Below, in pieces: positions 24,901-37,732 of a stretch of DNA of 64,000 nt. The DNA comes from Agelaius tricolor. Its lineage: Eukaryota > Chordata > Aves > Passeriformes > Icteridae. Location of the stretch: positions 24,241,881 through 24,305,880 of the forward strand of contig JALJCS010000001.1 in NCBI GenBank assembly GCA_023055355.1, written 5' to 3'. The stretch's first letter is position 1, and every line of letters begins with the position of its first letter. The position numbers and the translations under genes were made by a program. The notes below the pieces were generated by a model. That model made no database searches. It saw only the letters and a program-made list of their open reading frames with translations, and had not been told where the DNA came from.

Positions 24901-27900
24901 GCCCTTATTGCCCCTGAGATCACAATGTGCAAATCTGGCTGACTGGACTGATCTTACCTGACCTGATATTTGAGTTAATTCTCATTCATTAAATGAGCTA
25001 TTACTTGATTACTTGGCACATAATATGAACCTAAAAAAGCAACATGCAGTGACACTTTAAGAAAACTTTTAAGAGTGAGAGAGAGGACATGAAAATAAAT
25101 TTGTTGAAAGTATTCACTAGGGAGGTTCTGTTAGATTCCTTTATTAAAACATTACAAAAGATCTCCAAGCTATTTGCTTTCAACACTAAAAAAGCCCTGA
25201 CCAAAATGCATGTCATGCTTTTAACATCATCTGCAATGAAAGCCAAACTTGTAGTGGGGCTTAGCTGCCAAAATTTCCTGAGTGGCTACAGAATTCATGG
25301 ATGCAGGTTCATTAGCTCTCATCTGTTACACCATACAATTTGCTCAGCTGACAAACACAGGTTTCTCAGCTTCAAATCCACAAAGATCTGGCAGTCAAGT
25401 CAAGCCTTACCATCTCCTGTGCCCAACAAGCACACTGAAAACCAGCGTGGCTTTTCAGATGTTGCTGAAGGCATATTCTAACCACAGCTGATGTTAGAGG
25501 GATCGAGGTAGCAGTATAATTTGGCTCATGTTATTTATATTGTCAGTGATGATGCATGAAACAAAAGCTCAGGAGGGCTTGGAGAGGTTTTAGCTCGGAA
25601 AAAAAAAAAAATTCATCTGAAAAGTGGATAAATGCAGTAAGTATTCAGTGGGAAACAGTAAATATAGGCTCTGATAAAGTGATTATTGGAGTTACATTTT
25701 AAGGACAGAATTGTTCCTTCACGTAGTGTCACCTACTCATAGGTCTGCATAAACACCTTCATGTATGGATTCAAAGCCACAAGCCACCCTGTACTTGAAG
25801 AAAAGTTTCCATACTTGGAAAATGCATGCAATATAAGATTACTGTACTACTTATCAAGATTTTAGATTCTTAGACAAAAAAAAATGCTGTTGTTACTGGA
25901 ATATAGTCTCATTATCTATCAGAACAATTACCTATTCAGTAAGAAAGAGATACAAACAAAACCTGGAGTCTGCAGTAAAAGGGAATACAAAAAGCCATTT
26001 TTTCCATTCACATGTAGAAATTCTGAGTTCTAAACAGACATATACTTGCTCAAAAAATTGCACTTTTTTAGAAGCACATTCTTCTACTTCAGTCTTCTTT
26101 TTTAATTTTATAACAAGGAGTTCCTCAGAATTGCTATCTTCTGTTTTAGTAAAAGCCATTAATTTTTGAGTGTAGAAGTTGCTCTGGCAAATTTTTGTAA
26201 TTACAAAAGTAACTGTGAAGGGCAGAGCTTAAATATGACCACTTCAGTTACATGATTTTGTTTTTTAAACTACATTATCTAAAGACCCAGTTTACTTTGC
26301 AGCAATGAACATGTCCCTGGACTTTTGCTTCAGGCCTCTTCCCCAGTCAGAAGGATTGTGATCCCAGGCTCAGGAAGATCAACTTCTTCCTGAATGGCAG
26401 CAGAAACCTCCAAGGTCCCCAAAACTGGACTGCAGATGTTTTCCTGCACAGTGCAACTACTGAAGCAGTTAGTCACATCTGCCCTGTTTCCAAATTCTTT
26501 AATGTTCTATTTCCACACCTGAAAATGGCCTTTGGTTAATCAAGTGCAGTGGGTTTATTTTTCTGTGAGTAAGAAAGAAGAGAGGAAAAACTGGAACAGG
26601 AGCTGCTGAGTGATTTGAAGGCATCCTGAGCTGAAGGAGATGAGAAATATAGCAGAGATGGCAATGGGCTAGTCCTAGTTTTGTCACCCAAAAAAGATGT
26701 AAGAACTTAAATTTTATAATACAGAGTGTACTAGATCTGATACCTTAGCAACTGAAAACAATGTCAAAACTGGAATTTGTTAGGAAGCATAAAACTGCAT
26801 TTAAAACAAATGTCTGTGGGCACATATGTGCAATTTATATACCCTAATACACATTTAATACAGAGCCTGCTTTTTGCAGTTAGGATTATAAACAGTTCAC
26901 TTAAAAGTGCCAGGAGTTAGCAGCAGAGAGAAAGCAGGAACAAAGTTCTGAACATGTAGGACTTCAGGATTAATACCTTCTAAACCAGACCTGATTGATG
27001 CTCTCAGGTCAGTATACATAATTCCCATGCAGCACTTTTTAATGGGATAGGACATTCCTCAAGAATGTGAGAAAAATGAGGTAGTCATCAGGCTGGGCCA
27101 GACCAGTATTCTTCCATACAGAAATTAAACAAAACTCAGCACAACTCTGACTGCCTCCTTTGTAAGTGAGCTACACAGTCATAATGACTGCACAAGAATT
27201 TGTGAGGAAGAAAATTAGACTGAAGCTCCACATAATAAAGTGGAGTTCATGGGCACAGGAAACCTAAGGGAATTAATGCCATAGAATGAAAATGATCACT
27301 TATTAAAATATTGCTAAACTGTTTCTATTAGCACTATGTATGATTTTCTACTAGTACAGCAGAAATTTTGGCTGCAAACATGAAAGGTGAAACTCTTCCT
27401 GTATGCCAGTTTTAATCAGATATAGAGCTCAGCCTGAGCCTATGCAAGGCTGAAATGATGCTGATGGAAGTGAAACTGGCTGTCTCCCATTAAAGGCCTT
27501 GCAAGCCTTTTTTTGTTAAGGTTGAATGAAGGCTTGGAGTCTTATCTGACTCCTTACTGGGTCTGGATGACTGGGCACCTTCCCAAAAATACCTTCTCAC
27601 ATCTTTAGCTTTATGGGGAGTTTCATCCCTTCCTCCTGCTGAGGCCACAATATCCTCTGCATTTGTTACCTGATGGCTGTGTTATTAACAGCCCCTGCTT
27701 CCCAAGCCAAAGTAAGACAATGTGCCGGCTCCAGATGTGGCAGAAGGAGGCCATCTGCCCTGTGCCTGCCTTAGATCACTGAAATCACTTCAGGCCAGTG
27801 CTCAGGTCCTTTTTTCAGCTCCAGGTAATTCCTGAGGCCAGTTTACAGCCTTTGGAGAATGAAGGCCTGCTGCAGTTGCAAACCACTGGAGCTCACAACA

Positions 27901-28850
27901 AAGCCTTTGAGACCCAGGTTCCAAAAATTTTTGAAGGCAATCCAGCATTGTAAAAACCTCTCTGTGAACATCAGCTCAGTAGAGACTCTGACCATCTTTA
28001 GAAAATAAAGGAAATCTTCCCCCTGGAGAATGTTTAGCATCAGAATCACTGATTGCTTCAAGTTTCAAACTATTTAATTTGCCTTTTCAAAGAGCTGCTC
28101 AGACCAAGTTTCAACCCCCCCAAAAATTAAGGCAGAAATGCTAGTTAGTAGAGAAATTCAGCAGTTCTTTTGCTAGAACTTCAGACTCACATGCAGGGTA
28201 AATGGTGAAGGCTAGAACTCACCAGTTTCAGGCCATAGTTCAGTGGTACAAGTTCACCTTTGTATTTCTAACTTCTAACACCAAAGAGAGATGACAAAAA
28301 TCACCAGTCTGCTGTAAACTCACTTGGCCAAAGGAACTTGATGGATTATCTTTGCTACAACAGGCTTCAAACTTAATCAGGTACCAACTTTCACCACACT
28401 GCCAGGCATAAAAATATCTGGAAAGCATACAGCCAGAGTAAACTGTATCATGTGCTCTGCCAAATTTCACAGAAAAGTGATCCTATGCCTTGATTTGGGT
28501 CCAAATTTCACTGCTAGATAACAGCAGTGTGCATAGTTTCAACAGTTATGCTTCTGGAACTACAACTTATCTTGCAATAATTTATTTTTTCATTATGATT
28601 TAACTTCTGCTTATCTCTAATCTTGTTGTTTCTGCCCAAGTCTTTTGCCCTGTATACCTCAGTCTTCCCGAGCCTTGTGTGGATTTATAGATACAAACAT
28701 ACACACCGGTGCCTGCCTATATTGTGCCTTATCAATTGGGGAACAAAGGTCATGCTTATAGTTTTCTCTGTATCTGTTTAAAATTTTTTCTATGGAGTCA
28801 CAGATCAAACCAAACACACCATCTCACTGATAAAATGGGTCATCAGATAT
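24901..28850. other. Non-coding block with A13 run
   Basis: Unique sequence. A13 lies at 25599-25611. The plus-strand frame at 25089-25481 (130 codons) is lysine and serine rich without a motif, and other frames overlap it, so I treat it as chance. Confidence 0.5.
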
Positions 28851-29210
28851 AATTTGGAGGCTGCTGCCATTTCCCCAAGATCTCTCCTGCCAGCTGCAAA
28901 TCTTCATGCTTCTTTAAGACTTCTTTTCAAGCCAACTCCTTCATTTTTACCAAAGTTTTCCTCTAGATCCCCATGTACTGCTCAGTCTGGCTGTGTTTCC
29001 CCTGTAACCCCATGGCCTGGGGACAAATGGTGGTGTTCCCCTGTAGCAACAGCAATTTGGGGCACTGTCCTCCTCCTGGGAGCCTCTCCATGCACGGTGG
29101 GTCCCCATGTGCTGAAGGTGCTCACATCCCCTCAGGGCAGGCTGTGCAGCACAGGCTGTGACTGCCTTGTGTCCCCCGCCCTGAAAACCCTCCTGAGGCA
29201 CTGAGGTTCA
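28851..29210. other. GC-rich patch, both strands open
   Basis: About 360 bp markedly richer in C and G, with open frames of 116 codons (plus) and 84 codons (minus). Proline, cysteine and glycine dominate both readings, as expected when GC-rich DNA lacks stops. No CR1 or LTR identity was recognised. Confidence 0.35.
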
Positions 29211-31108
29211 AGGTCCTGTGTTAGCTGAGCATTTGAGATCTTTAGATGAAGGAATTTTGAGGATGATGGTTGTTTTAAGCATTTTTAAAATACTTATGGT
29301 AGCAGTTCTGTGTAGCTGACTAATGTGGGCTTTGCAGTAATGCCTGAAAATGGGTAGAAGTGAGCAGCACTCTGTTCAGACTGCCAGACAGCCAGAAATC
29401 CTGAAAAAGCATCAAAAGGAATCTGCAAATTTGTCCCAGAAAAAAAAAAAATCAGGTAGAAAAACAGGAAATGTCTGTGAAAAAACAGACATATGGGAGC
29501 TCTAGTTCTTCCATAATCTTCCAGTAGATGAAGTCTGGGCAAAGAATTCAACTTCTCATAGGGTGGAGTTTTATCAATTTATTAAAAGAGTTTAATGATG
29601 TGTGAAACCTGGCCTGCTCCCACCTAGTCCTTCTCACCTAAAAGCTGCTCACAGAACAGGCTCCCCTTGTATGTGTATAACAAAAAGATGGCTCATCGAA
29701 GAATGAGGACAGAGCATTTCTTTCTACCTGTGAATTCTTGATCTGAAGATACCATATAAATACACATGCACACAGAGGTGAAAATTGCTCTGGGTTATGG
29801 TTTTCTTAAAAAAAAATGTATCCGAAGAACATTTATAGCTATGGAACAACTCAGATGGATTGAAAAAAATAATCTATATGTCAGGGGCTGGCTGAAGATA
29901 CCACTCTTGCTCGTCTTCCAAAGTACTGAAATAAATAAAATAATAAATAAAACATTTAACAGAGAGGACTGCAAAATTGGCTATTTTACACTACTCATAT
30001 TTCAGGTGAGATGTTGACAAAGCCTTTACTTTAGTGGTTAATTGATAATGTCACTTTTAATGAAGTAAGATAGACACACACATTATAAAAGACTTCTAGT
30101 GGATAGACCAGAAGGTAAAACAGGTTATAGAGAATAACAAACAGAAAAGTTTGGTTTGTTGAACTTAGATTATGGCAGTTATTCAGTATTCTTAGTATTG
30201 TAGGCTCTTTATTCCTTTAGCAGCAAGAGTCCAGAATCCTTCAAGAAATAATCCAAAATGGCAAAAGTAACATTTTTCTTTACCTCTACCTGGCAAATTT
30301 TCAGAGAGATCCATTTACTGGATGGAAACTTCCTGCCTGGATTGGCTGTTTGTTAGTATGAGTAATGAGCAATCCATTCATCATTAGTGTTAGCAAGTTT
30401 TCCATTTCATCCTCTTCCCTCTTTAAGTGCATGATTTAATTCACAGCACATAAACATTTATGCAGAAACCTTGTAAAAGCAAACCCATGCCCAGCATTTT
30501 GGTCATATGTATATGAGAAAACTATAGGCAGGTGGAGAGACTCAGTTTAAAACAAACTCATATCCACTGTTTGTTCACAATATCTAATCTCTCTATTCTG
30601 TGTCTGTACAAAATTTACATTACTCTCCTTCCTTTCCTCCCTTTCACACATAGATATTTCACACTTGGCTCTGCTTAGAGATAGAGCTGCTATGCACCTC
30701 AGAAATTTGTTACTTGGACAAATATGAGCTCTGGGAGAGGTTGCTTTATCAACTAGGTTGTAGGTCTAAAACTTGGTATGTCCCACCTTCAGGTCCCTGA
30801 GCTGCTTCCCACCCTGACCCTCATCACTTCGGGGATGCTGAGCTGCAAGAGCTGAGGGTGGATGGGCAAGAGGTGGCTCGTGCTATTTGAACATCCAATA
30901 TTTATCCCAATGCAGAAGCAACTGTCTTCCTGTAGGAGAATGCCTGAAGTATTTTTGGGTTTCTTTAGCTTCTTTTCAAGGAAGCTCTTGGGGTTCCTCT
31001 TGCTCCTTGGAGCTGAGGCTGTGCCATCTCATGGCAACACTGCTTTGACTATGTGGACAGGTGTTTGCCCTTTCTGCCCTGCAAAAAGCAACAAATTTTA
31101 CACTTCAT
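29211..31108. other. Non-coding block with A12 and small hairpin
   Basis: A12 lies at 29440-29451. A perfect 8-bp hairpin (ATGTCTGT / ACAGACAT, 6-base loop) lies at 29471-29492, a frequency expected by chance. An (AAAT)n-like stretch lies at 29931-29952. No gene seen. Confidence 0.5.
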
Positions 31109-31124
31109 GGGGGGGGGGGGGGGG
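31109..31124 (+). repeat. G16 homopolymer
   Basis: An uninterrupted run of 16 guanines between CACTTCAT and CTTTTTG. It could fold as a G-quadruplex on the plus strand. Such runs are hard to sequence, so the length may be wrong in the assembly. Confidence 0.95.
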
Positions 31125-31789
31125 CTTTTTGTATCTTGTAATGTGAGTTTTGGACCACCTTTCCTGGGCTTTTCCAATGCCTCCTCATAGGTTAGCAACC
31201 TCATTCTACAGCCAGTGCCCTTGGGGCAGAGGTAGTCAATCTTGTCCTGCTATTCCAGCATTTGGGGAGCTTTCCATGGATTTTTAATGACTGTTTTAAT
31301 TTACTGTGCAGCTAAACATGCAGCTATCCTGAGTAAACACTTAAATGCTGACTCTCAACCCTTAAAATATTCAACTGTTCCTTGCTCTAAGTAAATGTGA
31401 CTTCCTTTCCCATTCCCCAAAATCTGCCCACTAATCTGATGCTTTCTTGGTGCAAGCAGAGGGTAGTGGCAGCAGAGCTCCCAGAGCTCACATTTGTCCC
31501 TGAACTGCAGGCAGAGCAGTGAGGCAGAGCAAAGCAGTACTTTTTCAATGAATACTCACTGAGCCAAGAATACTTTAAACACTCCTCCTCCATCATCTTT
31601 CCTTAAAATTGAGATTATTAATGAGTCACACTTACATGAATATTCTTCAGAGCACTGCTGTAGAGAGAAACAATAGCCAGGTCTCCCTCTCCTTCCTCCT
31701 GGGTGGGCAAGCAGCACAATACTAAAGCATTATCACATCAACTGCTGGGCTAAGAAGCTTGACCCAAAGCCCTGTGCCAGTGAATTATT
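31125..31789. other. Non-coding block, nothing notable
   Basis: Unique sequence, slightly GC-richer at its start. No gene or repeat seen. Confidence 0.5.
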
Positions 31790-32100
31790 TTCTCTTGACA
31801 TATGGCTTAAGGCTGAAGGATTTGAACACTTAATTGGTGCATTTTCTGTAAGGCTTTAAAGGCTTGGCAAGGTGAGATTCCTGCTAATCAGCGATACAGC
31901 AGGGAAACAGCTCCTGCTGTGCATCACCAGCAGCCTCCACCTACGCGAATTTATTGATCCCCTGGAGCTCAGGGGACTTGTATTATCTGAATGTGCTAAA
32001 TTCATTTCTAAGTGAAGCTGCCCAAAGATTGTGTTTCAAACATCCTTAATAAGTTGTATTCACTGAGACATGTAACAGCACTGGTCTGGTAATGGATGTG
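31790..32100. promoter_or_regulatory. Candidate conserved non-coding element
   Basis: Contains E-box-type sites (CATATG near 31800), homeodomain-type cores (TTAATTGG, CTAATCAG), a rare CpG-bearing CTACGCGAATTTATTGATC, and a small palindrome CCCCTGGAGCTCAGGGG at about 31960. There are no repeats or homopolymers. The texture resembles a developmental enhancer; selected by eye only. Confidence 0.2.
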
Positions 32101-33198
32101 AAAAAGAACACCACAACCTTCTCTCTCACTTTAAGGTCTAGGTGGCTCTATGGGAATTAGGAAAACAAAATAAATTCCCTGTAACTTTTTGTCTTTTCCT
32201 ACAGAACTTACCTCAGCGCCTCATTACAATCAATTATTCACAAAACTAACATTTTTACAGCACTTTTTTTGTCATTAAATTTGTCATCTCCCTCACAAAA
32301 ATGCTTCCATTGTAAAGGTGGGTCATTTGATAAGAAATCTGGTAAATTAAATCATTCGTTATTGACACTCCTGTAAAACAACTACTCAGAACATTAATTT
32401 TTCATTTTAATCCTGTCATTTTACTGTACTTTGGCCTCTGACTTGCAAACCCATTGGTTTTGTAATAGTCCTTACATTTTTTCTGGTGCTTTACTTTCCC
32501 TGCAAAAACTTCTCTAAAGAAATCCATTACTTCCATTTTTACTGATTTATCACTCTATCTTAGCATAAACCTTGTAAACGTACTCTTCCCTAAGCTCCTG
32601 TGAGTTGAAAGGATTTGGGGCACAAAGAGTTTGCAGCACAGACACATTATTGTTGTTATTCTGTATTTCCAAGAAAAAATGTTTTTTCACAATGATCCAG
32701 ACAAAAATTGTATTTTTATGGCAGGACAATAAAGAGAGCAGCTGCTGTTCCCATCAGAGAGAAGAGACTCTGCCTCGAAGATAACTGTATCCAACCACAA
32801 GCTGACAACTATTCTTACTCATGAAAGATGCTGTTCTCATGGGGCACACCCCTGCAGTCACACTCACTCAGACACACTTAGAAATAAAATTACACTCTTG
32901 AAGTTGGGCTGCTTTAGAAGACATTCTGCACATATTTGTATTAATTGAATAAAGTCAATCTAATTTAATTCTTTTAAACACATAAGCACAGAAGAAGGAA
33001 GCAAAGGTTAGAAATGTTCAAGGAATGTATACTTTGGGCCTTACTTCTAAACAATCTAGGTATCCGTAGAAGTGCAACTTTAATATTTTTTATTTATTTT
33101 GGTTTTATTCTCTTAGTTCCTTTTCTCCTTTTCTCTGCTAAACAAGAGTCAAATTTAGAAGACGGCACGAAATTCCTCTGTCTGCTTTCTTCACTTAC
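32101..33198. other. Non-coding block, nothing notable
   Basis: AT-rich unique sequence. The plus-strand frame at 33014-33223 is hydrophobic with a possible membrane-like stretch, but overlaps a better-looking minus-strand reading and has no support of its own. Confidence 0.5.
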
Positions 33199-33272
33199 CT
33201 CCATTGACCAGCAATTTTATTAAATTTTGTAGACTTCAGGCCTGCTTTTAGTCCTGTCACCATGTAGAAATC
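33199..33272 (-). other. Candidate 74-nt exon
   Basis: On the minus strand the acceptor CTCTCACAG is preceded by a branch-point-like CTAAT 19 bases before the exon, and the segment ends at a consensus donor ATGGAG|GTAAGTGAAG. The 74 bases are open in frame 1 (begins DFYMVTGLKAGLK), entering in phase 0 and leaving in phase 2. The polypyrimidine tract is only moderate. The peptide is not recognised. Both splice sites being good is unusual but not decisive. Confidence 0.2.
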
Positions 33273-35810
33273 CTGTGAGAGCTGGAATTAGATGATCCTC
33301 ACCCACAACAAAGACAGAGATAACACTGCTTCTCTTTCATTCTCTGTTTACACCAGCATCACCCACAGCTTTGCAGCACCTCTCTCAAATTTGTAAATGA
33401 CAAAGACCTTCCAAAAAAACCAGCCTCAGCTTCTTAAAATATTTTTGTCAATTTAATTAACTTTGCATGCTGTCATCTCAGGACTGTCAATTGTAACGTA
33501 GTTCAAAGATCAATTAAAAGATCAGTTCTTTTTCTCTGCACATGGGAAAGTATTTTTACACTAGCAAATACCAATTTACACTCATTAAGTTCTGTGAATA
33601 AGCCTGCTGACACACCGGGGGTCCCATTGAAATACACTCTTAACAAATACAGTAGGTGTAGTGTTTACCCATTGCTTAACTGTGCTGAATAAGCTCTTCG
33701 ACAAACAAAAGCTTTCTTCCTGGCCCTAGTTATCAGAAGGTGCATTACATGCACTCTGCTGCCATCATTCACCAGCTTTTCTCATCGTCCTATCAAACAA
33801 TTTTTAATTAGCAAAGTTTCCATACCATTAGAACTACTGTGCATCAATGGGGTAAAACCACCAGTGTGAGTTGCTGCAGTTCCTTGGTTTAGATTTTGTG
33901 TATCTTTCATAATCCCAAAGCATCTTGCACAACCCCAAATCCTTTGGTTCATATGATTTTCTGCTTTTACATGGTAGTAAGTCTTCAAGGTCTCATGTGA
34001 GGGCAGTGATGCAACCCAGCAGGGTGGCTGGCTTGGCAGGGCTGGGTGCTGCTGGGGCAGCCCCCTGTAGCCTCTCTCCCTGACCCTGGAAGGGTCAGAT
34101 TCTGCCTGGGTGGGAGCCATCTGTGATAAGTGCACATCCTTATATTGGTAAGCTGTGCCTGGGACTGTTTGTGTGCAGGGTGGGTCTCAGGGCATATTGT
34201 GTGTCATAGCAGTGTCCCCTCTGGGCAGCAAATATCTCTCTCACTAAGGTTAACTTCTAGCCCAAAGTGCAGCAATATAAAAAAGGATAATCTTTTAGAC
34301 CCTCCCATAATTTACATCATATTATGTTTATTAATGCATTTGGGTTTTGGAGAGCAGATGAGGGCATCAGTGGTCACGTTCCAGGGGCTCATGTGCTTAA
34401 GCCTGTACTGAGGATGTGTATAGTATCCACTGTCCACCTGAGGGATAATTTTTGCTTTTGTCACAGGCTCTGTGATGCACATCTCTGACAAACTTCAGTT
34501 TGCTACACTGTGATAAATCCTGCAGTCTCTTGACTTCTCACCCATCTCACACTCTGCCAAAACTAGAACAAAGTTTGAACACGGCAAACAAATGAAGCCT
34601 GGGATCCAGAGAAAAGAGATCAGAAAGCAGATTTTGCTGCACAACTCTTGACTGCCCTTTTCCTGTGAGCCCTATGAATTTTTTTTTTTGACCAGCTACA
34701 GTTGGACAAAATGGTCAAGGTTGTACTCTGCAGAACTTTTACATGCATCTGTCCAAAGGTACGTAAACAAATGCATACACACATCTATCAATATATGTGT
34801 ATGTGGACTTGCATATATATATATCTAGAATGTGCAGACACAGGAGAATTTTATAGTGCTGGGATGGGATAAATGAGCCTGACACTTATATGAAAACCTG
34901 GAGTAAAATTAGACAGTGTTTGAATGAGCAAAAAATGAGATGGCAGCCCTGCCAAACAAGTCATGCATCTTCTTTACAACACAGAGATATGTACTCACTA
35001 TCTATCACTTAAGCAGTGGGAAAATTACTTGGAGGTATTTTAAGAAAAGGAGGAAGGGAGATTCAATTTTATTTGTTTATGTTTCTCACTGTAAAACTCT
35101 AAATATCTTGCATCTAACTATATGAGGTCAGAAGAAAGCATAAAAACTTCTAACAATGATCTAAACCAGATTTTAATGTATATGAAAGGTCAGACAAACA
35201 TTAGCTACTAGAGACTTTTCCATGGTTAGATTTGAGGTTTATAGTTTTGCTGGACACCTAACATAAAGCTCTTCAAAGCTGCAGGATGTCAGACTTTATT
35301 GTTGTAACACATGTAATGAAAAGAGAAGTGCTCTAAAATGATCTCTTATTAATATTTGCTAATGTTTTAATTGGGATGTTTGCTCCTGAATGTATTGCTT
35401 TGGCTATTGGATCTACAAGGGAAAAAAAAAATAGCTCAAGAGAGGCCTCTTGGGGGTGTTAAGAGAAGCCAGGCTGCACAAATCATTGACGAAAAACAAT
35501 GCAACTTTACTGAGTCTATACACCTAAATTTTTTTTTCCCCTGTGAATGCTTCATTCCTATTGATAAAAGAAACAGTTCTTTGAGTGTAGCAGGCTGTCT
35601 GCTCTTTGTAAACCATTAGTCAAAACCTTCCAAAGGAAAGACCTGCAAGTTTTCAAGCTTTTTTCTGCTTTGAGCTTTCCAAGCCTTTCAAGGTTTGGTA
35701 TGGTATACATGCAAGATACAGGGCAAGGTAGCTTTCTGCCTGGTCTAGGGCTGCAAGCACCACCATTTCGGGTACTCAAACCAACCAGAAAGAGCTCCTG
35801 TCATAACACA
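33273..35810. other. Non-coding block, one GC-rich patch
   Basis: Includes a GC-rich patch at about 33990-34130 with a proline/alanine-rich chance frame on the minus strand, and an (AT)6 at 34813-34824. The part at 33430-33620 is motif-dense and repeat-free and could be a conserved element, without proof. Confidence 0.45.
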
Positions 35811-37710
35811 GACTTACTCAGATGTTAAGAAGTTTTACTGTGGGTTTTTTGGGAGTGGGAGCACGTGCTTTGGTTGAAGGACTCTCTAGGTACACCTACA
35901 CCATGCTCAGAAGCAGAACTGGCAGTAGCTATGAAGAAGGCCACTTTGCTGCTCTGTCTGTCCCCAGCTGTGGAGTCCGGCCATCGGCATCCCTGCCAAA
36001 GCATCCCCTGCTCCAACAGTCCCTGATGCCTCTTCCACAGGCAGATTGCCCTGAGCTCTGCTTGGGCCACCCTTGTGAAAAACGACTGCAGGAAAGCTTC
36101 TGTGTCTGCAGGTTTTATTACCTCTACTCATGGAGGACAAATACATTTAATATTTAACATTTCCTATCTGTTAAAACCAGCTCTGTTACAGCAGTACAAG
36201 AAGGGCAACTGACTGACCTCACAGCTGGCTTTAAAGACAAGAAGCCAAGCAGCTCCCTCTGCCCTACATGATAGCTTTCCTCTATTGCAGAGCAAAACAA
36301 GTCACCCAGTGTGCAGATGGGAGAAGTTCACCTGAGTTGAATTTTGGCTCTTTCTATCGTGAACAGGCTGTGCTTTGTGAAGGTTTCTGTTCAGCTGCAG
36401 GAGAAAAAGCTTTCTTCCTTAGAACATTTGACACAAAAAGAAAGCAAAATAAGAAAGAATTTCTAACTGATTGCCCTATGAAAATGTCCCAGGATTGTAC
36501 AAACAAAGAAAAGGTTGGCGGTTTTTTACTTTTTTAAAATATTATGCAAGTCCTGAGATATTATGAAACTGGGTATGCAGTGGAAACCTAGACAGAGCAG
36601 ATATTAGATATACGGTATTTTTTTCTCTGTGTCTTTGCCAACAGTTTACTTTCAAGGGTCTTGAGAAGACAGAACCTCAACCAACCACATTTTGTTCAGA
36701 AAAATAGATTATTTAGAAGGGATTTTCTCTTTAGTTTTCTTTAAGCAATCCAATGTAATCCTTTAAAATGACACTTAAATAAAATACTCTCAGAAGGAAT
36801 TATATGTTTTAGAACTGTTTGCAAAACAGAGTTCTGCCCATCACAGTGGGAGGCACACATGTGTGTCTGACTGTCACACACCACATAAGGATGTGATGGA
36901 CTTCTGAAACAACCCAAAATGCCTATATTGCAAGAGGTCTAATTTTCACATCCTTGGCTGATTTTGTCATTTGTTCTTGATTATACAGCTAGCAAGTGTA
37001 GGTAGCTGCTATAGCAGGAGTCACATAAACATTGTGCTTCTGCACTGCAGATACTGTCAAATACAGGCCCAGCTCCCTGATTTGTCTTCAAAATGAAGTG
37101 TGTGGTATAATTTCCTTGCCCTTGGGGATAATCAGTCCCTCCTTTTTGCATACTGCAAAATGCAGTTTTCTATTAGTCTAACCACTGACAGCTGTGGCTA
37201 CAACAGAAATAAACAAAAGTAGCACAAAGATGAATGAGACTTGTTGAAGATATATTGTAGGTATTCCCCTGCCAAGGGCTTTGTTTCTTGCTTGATGATC
37301 TTCTACTACTGTTATGGCACTGCAGGTGAAAAGTATTTTCCAAAACAAAGCTTCTCAGCTGAAGGAGGGCTCAGGAAAAACCCAAATCTTTACTTTCCTG
37401 TCAGAAACAAGTCATAGTTCCCTTGACCATAATCACTGATCACTGGAATAATTTGTTTAGATTTGAATTGAAATAAAAAGTAGCATCTGAGTGACAGGAA
37501 AAGCAGGCCACCATTCCAGTTCACTTACAGAATCAGATGGGTTGCACATACAGATATCTGGGGATCATTGCAGCAGAGATCAGCTTGTTTGGTCCTTGAA
37601 AATAAATGCTTTTTGAGAAGAAATGTATTAAGAACTGCTGTTATTTGGAACACACAATCCTCTAGGCTGCAAACAGTGCATCAGGGTTACGTGTCTCTGT
37701 TTTATTTCAG
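35811..37710. other. Non-coding block, one GC-richer patch
   Basis: Open frames overlap on both strands at 35822-36157 in a GC-richer patch. None has a recognisable motif. The rest is unique AT-rich sequence, apart from the imperfect hairpin at 36838-36899. Confidence 0.5.
36838..36899. repeat. 62-bp imperfect inverted repeat
   Basis: Outer arms CCATCACA (36838-36845) and TGTGATGG (36892-36899) enclose a second complementary pair (GTGG / CCAC) and an inner stem (GTGTGT / ACACAC). A CACACATGTGTG palindrome sits on its left side. The arms are interrupted by a bulge. It could form a hairpin or cruciform; a microRNA precursor would normally have longer continuous pairing. Confidence 0.4.
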
Positions 37711-37732
37711 TCAGGGAAGATCAGGGAAGATC
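37711..37732. repeat. 10-bp tandem duplication
   Basis: TCAGGGAAGA occurs twice in tandem followed by TC. Short and probably slippage-derived. Confidence 0.85.

Noticed and set aside
24720..24932. Minus-strand frame with a phenylalanine run
   Set aside because: The run is the translation of the A20 homopolymer.
25089..25481. 130-codon plus-strand frame
   Set aside because: Low-information lysine/serine composition, overlapped by another frame, no domain.
28854..29204. Proline/cysteine-rich plus-strand frame
   Set aside because: Explained by local GC richness; the minus strand is equally open.
28980..29210. CR1 retrotransposon fragment in the GC-rich patches
   Set aside because: None of the usual CR1 3-prime segments could be matched by eye here or in the patches at 17300, 34000, 35900 and 56000.
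29471..29492. Perfect 8-bp hairpin as a terminator or RNA element
   Set aside because: Several such hairpins are expected by chance in a window this size, and there is no gene context.
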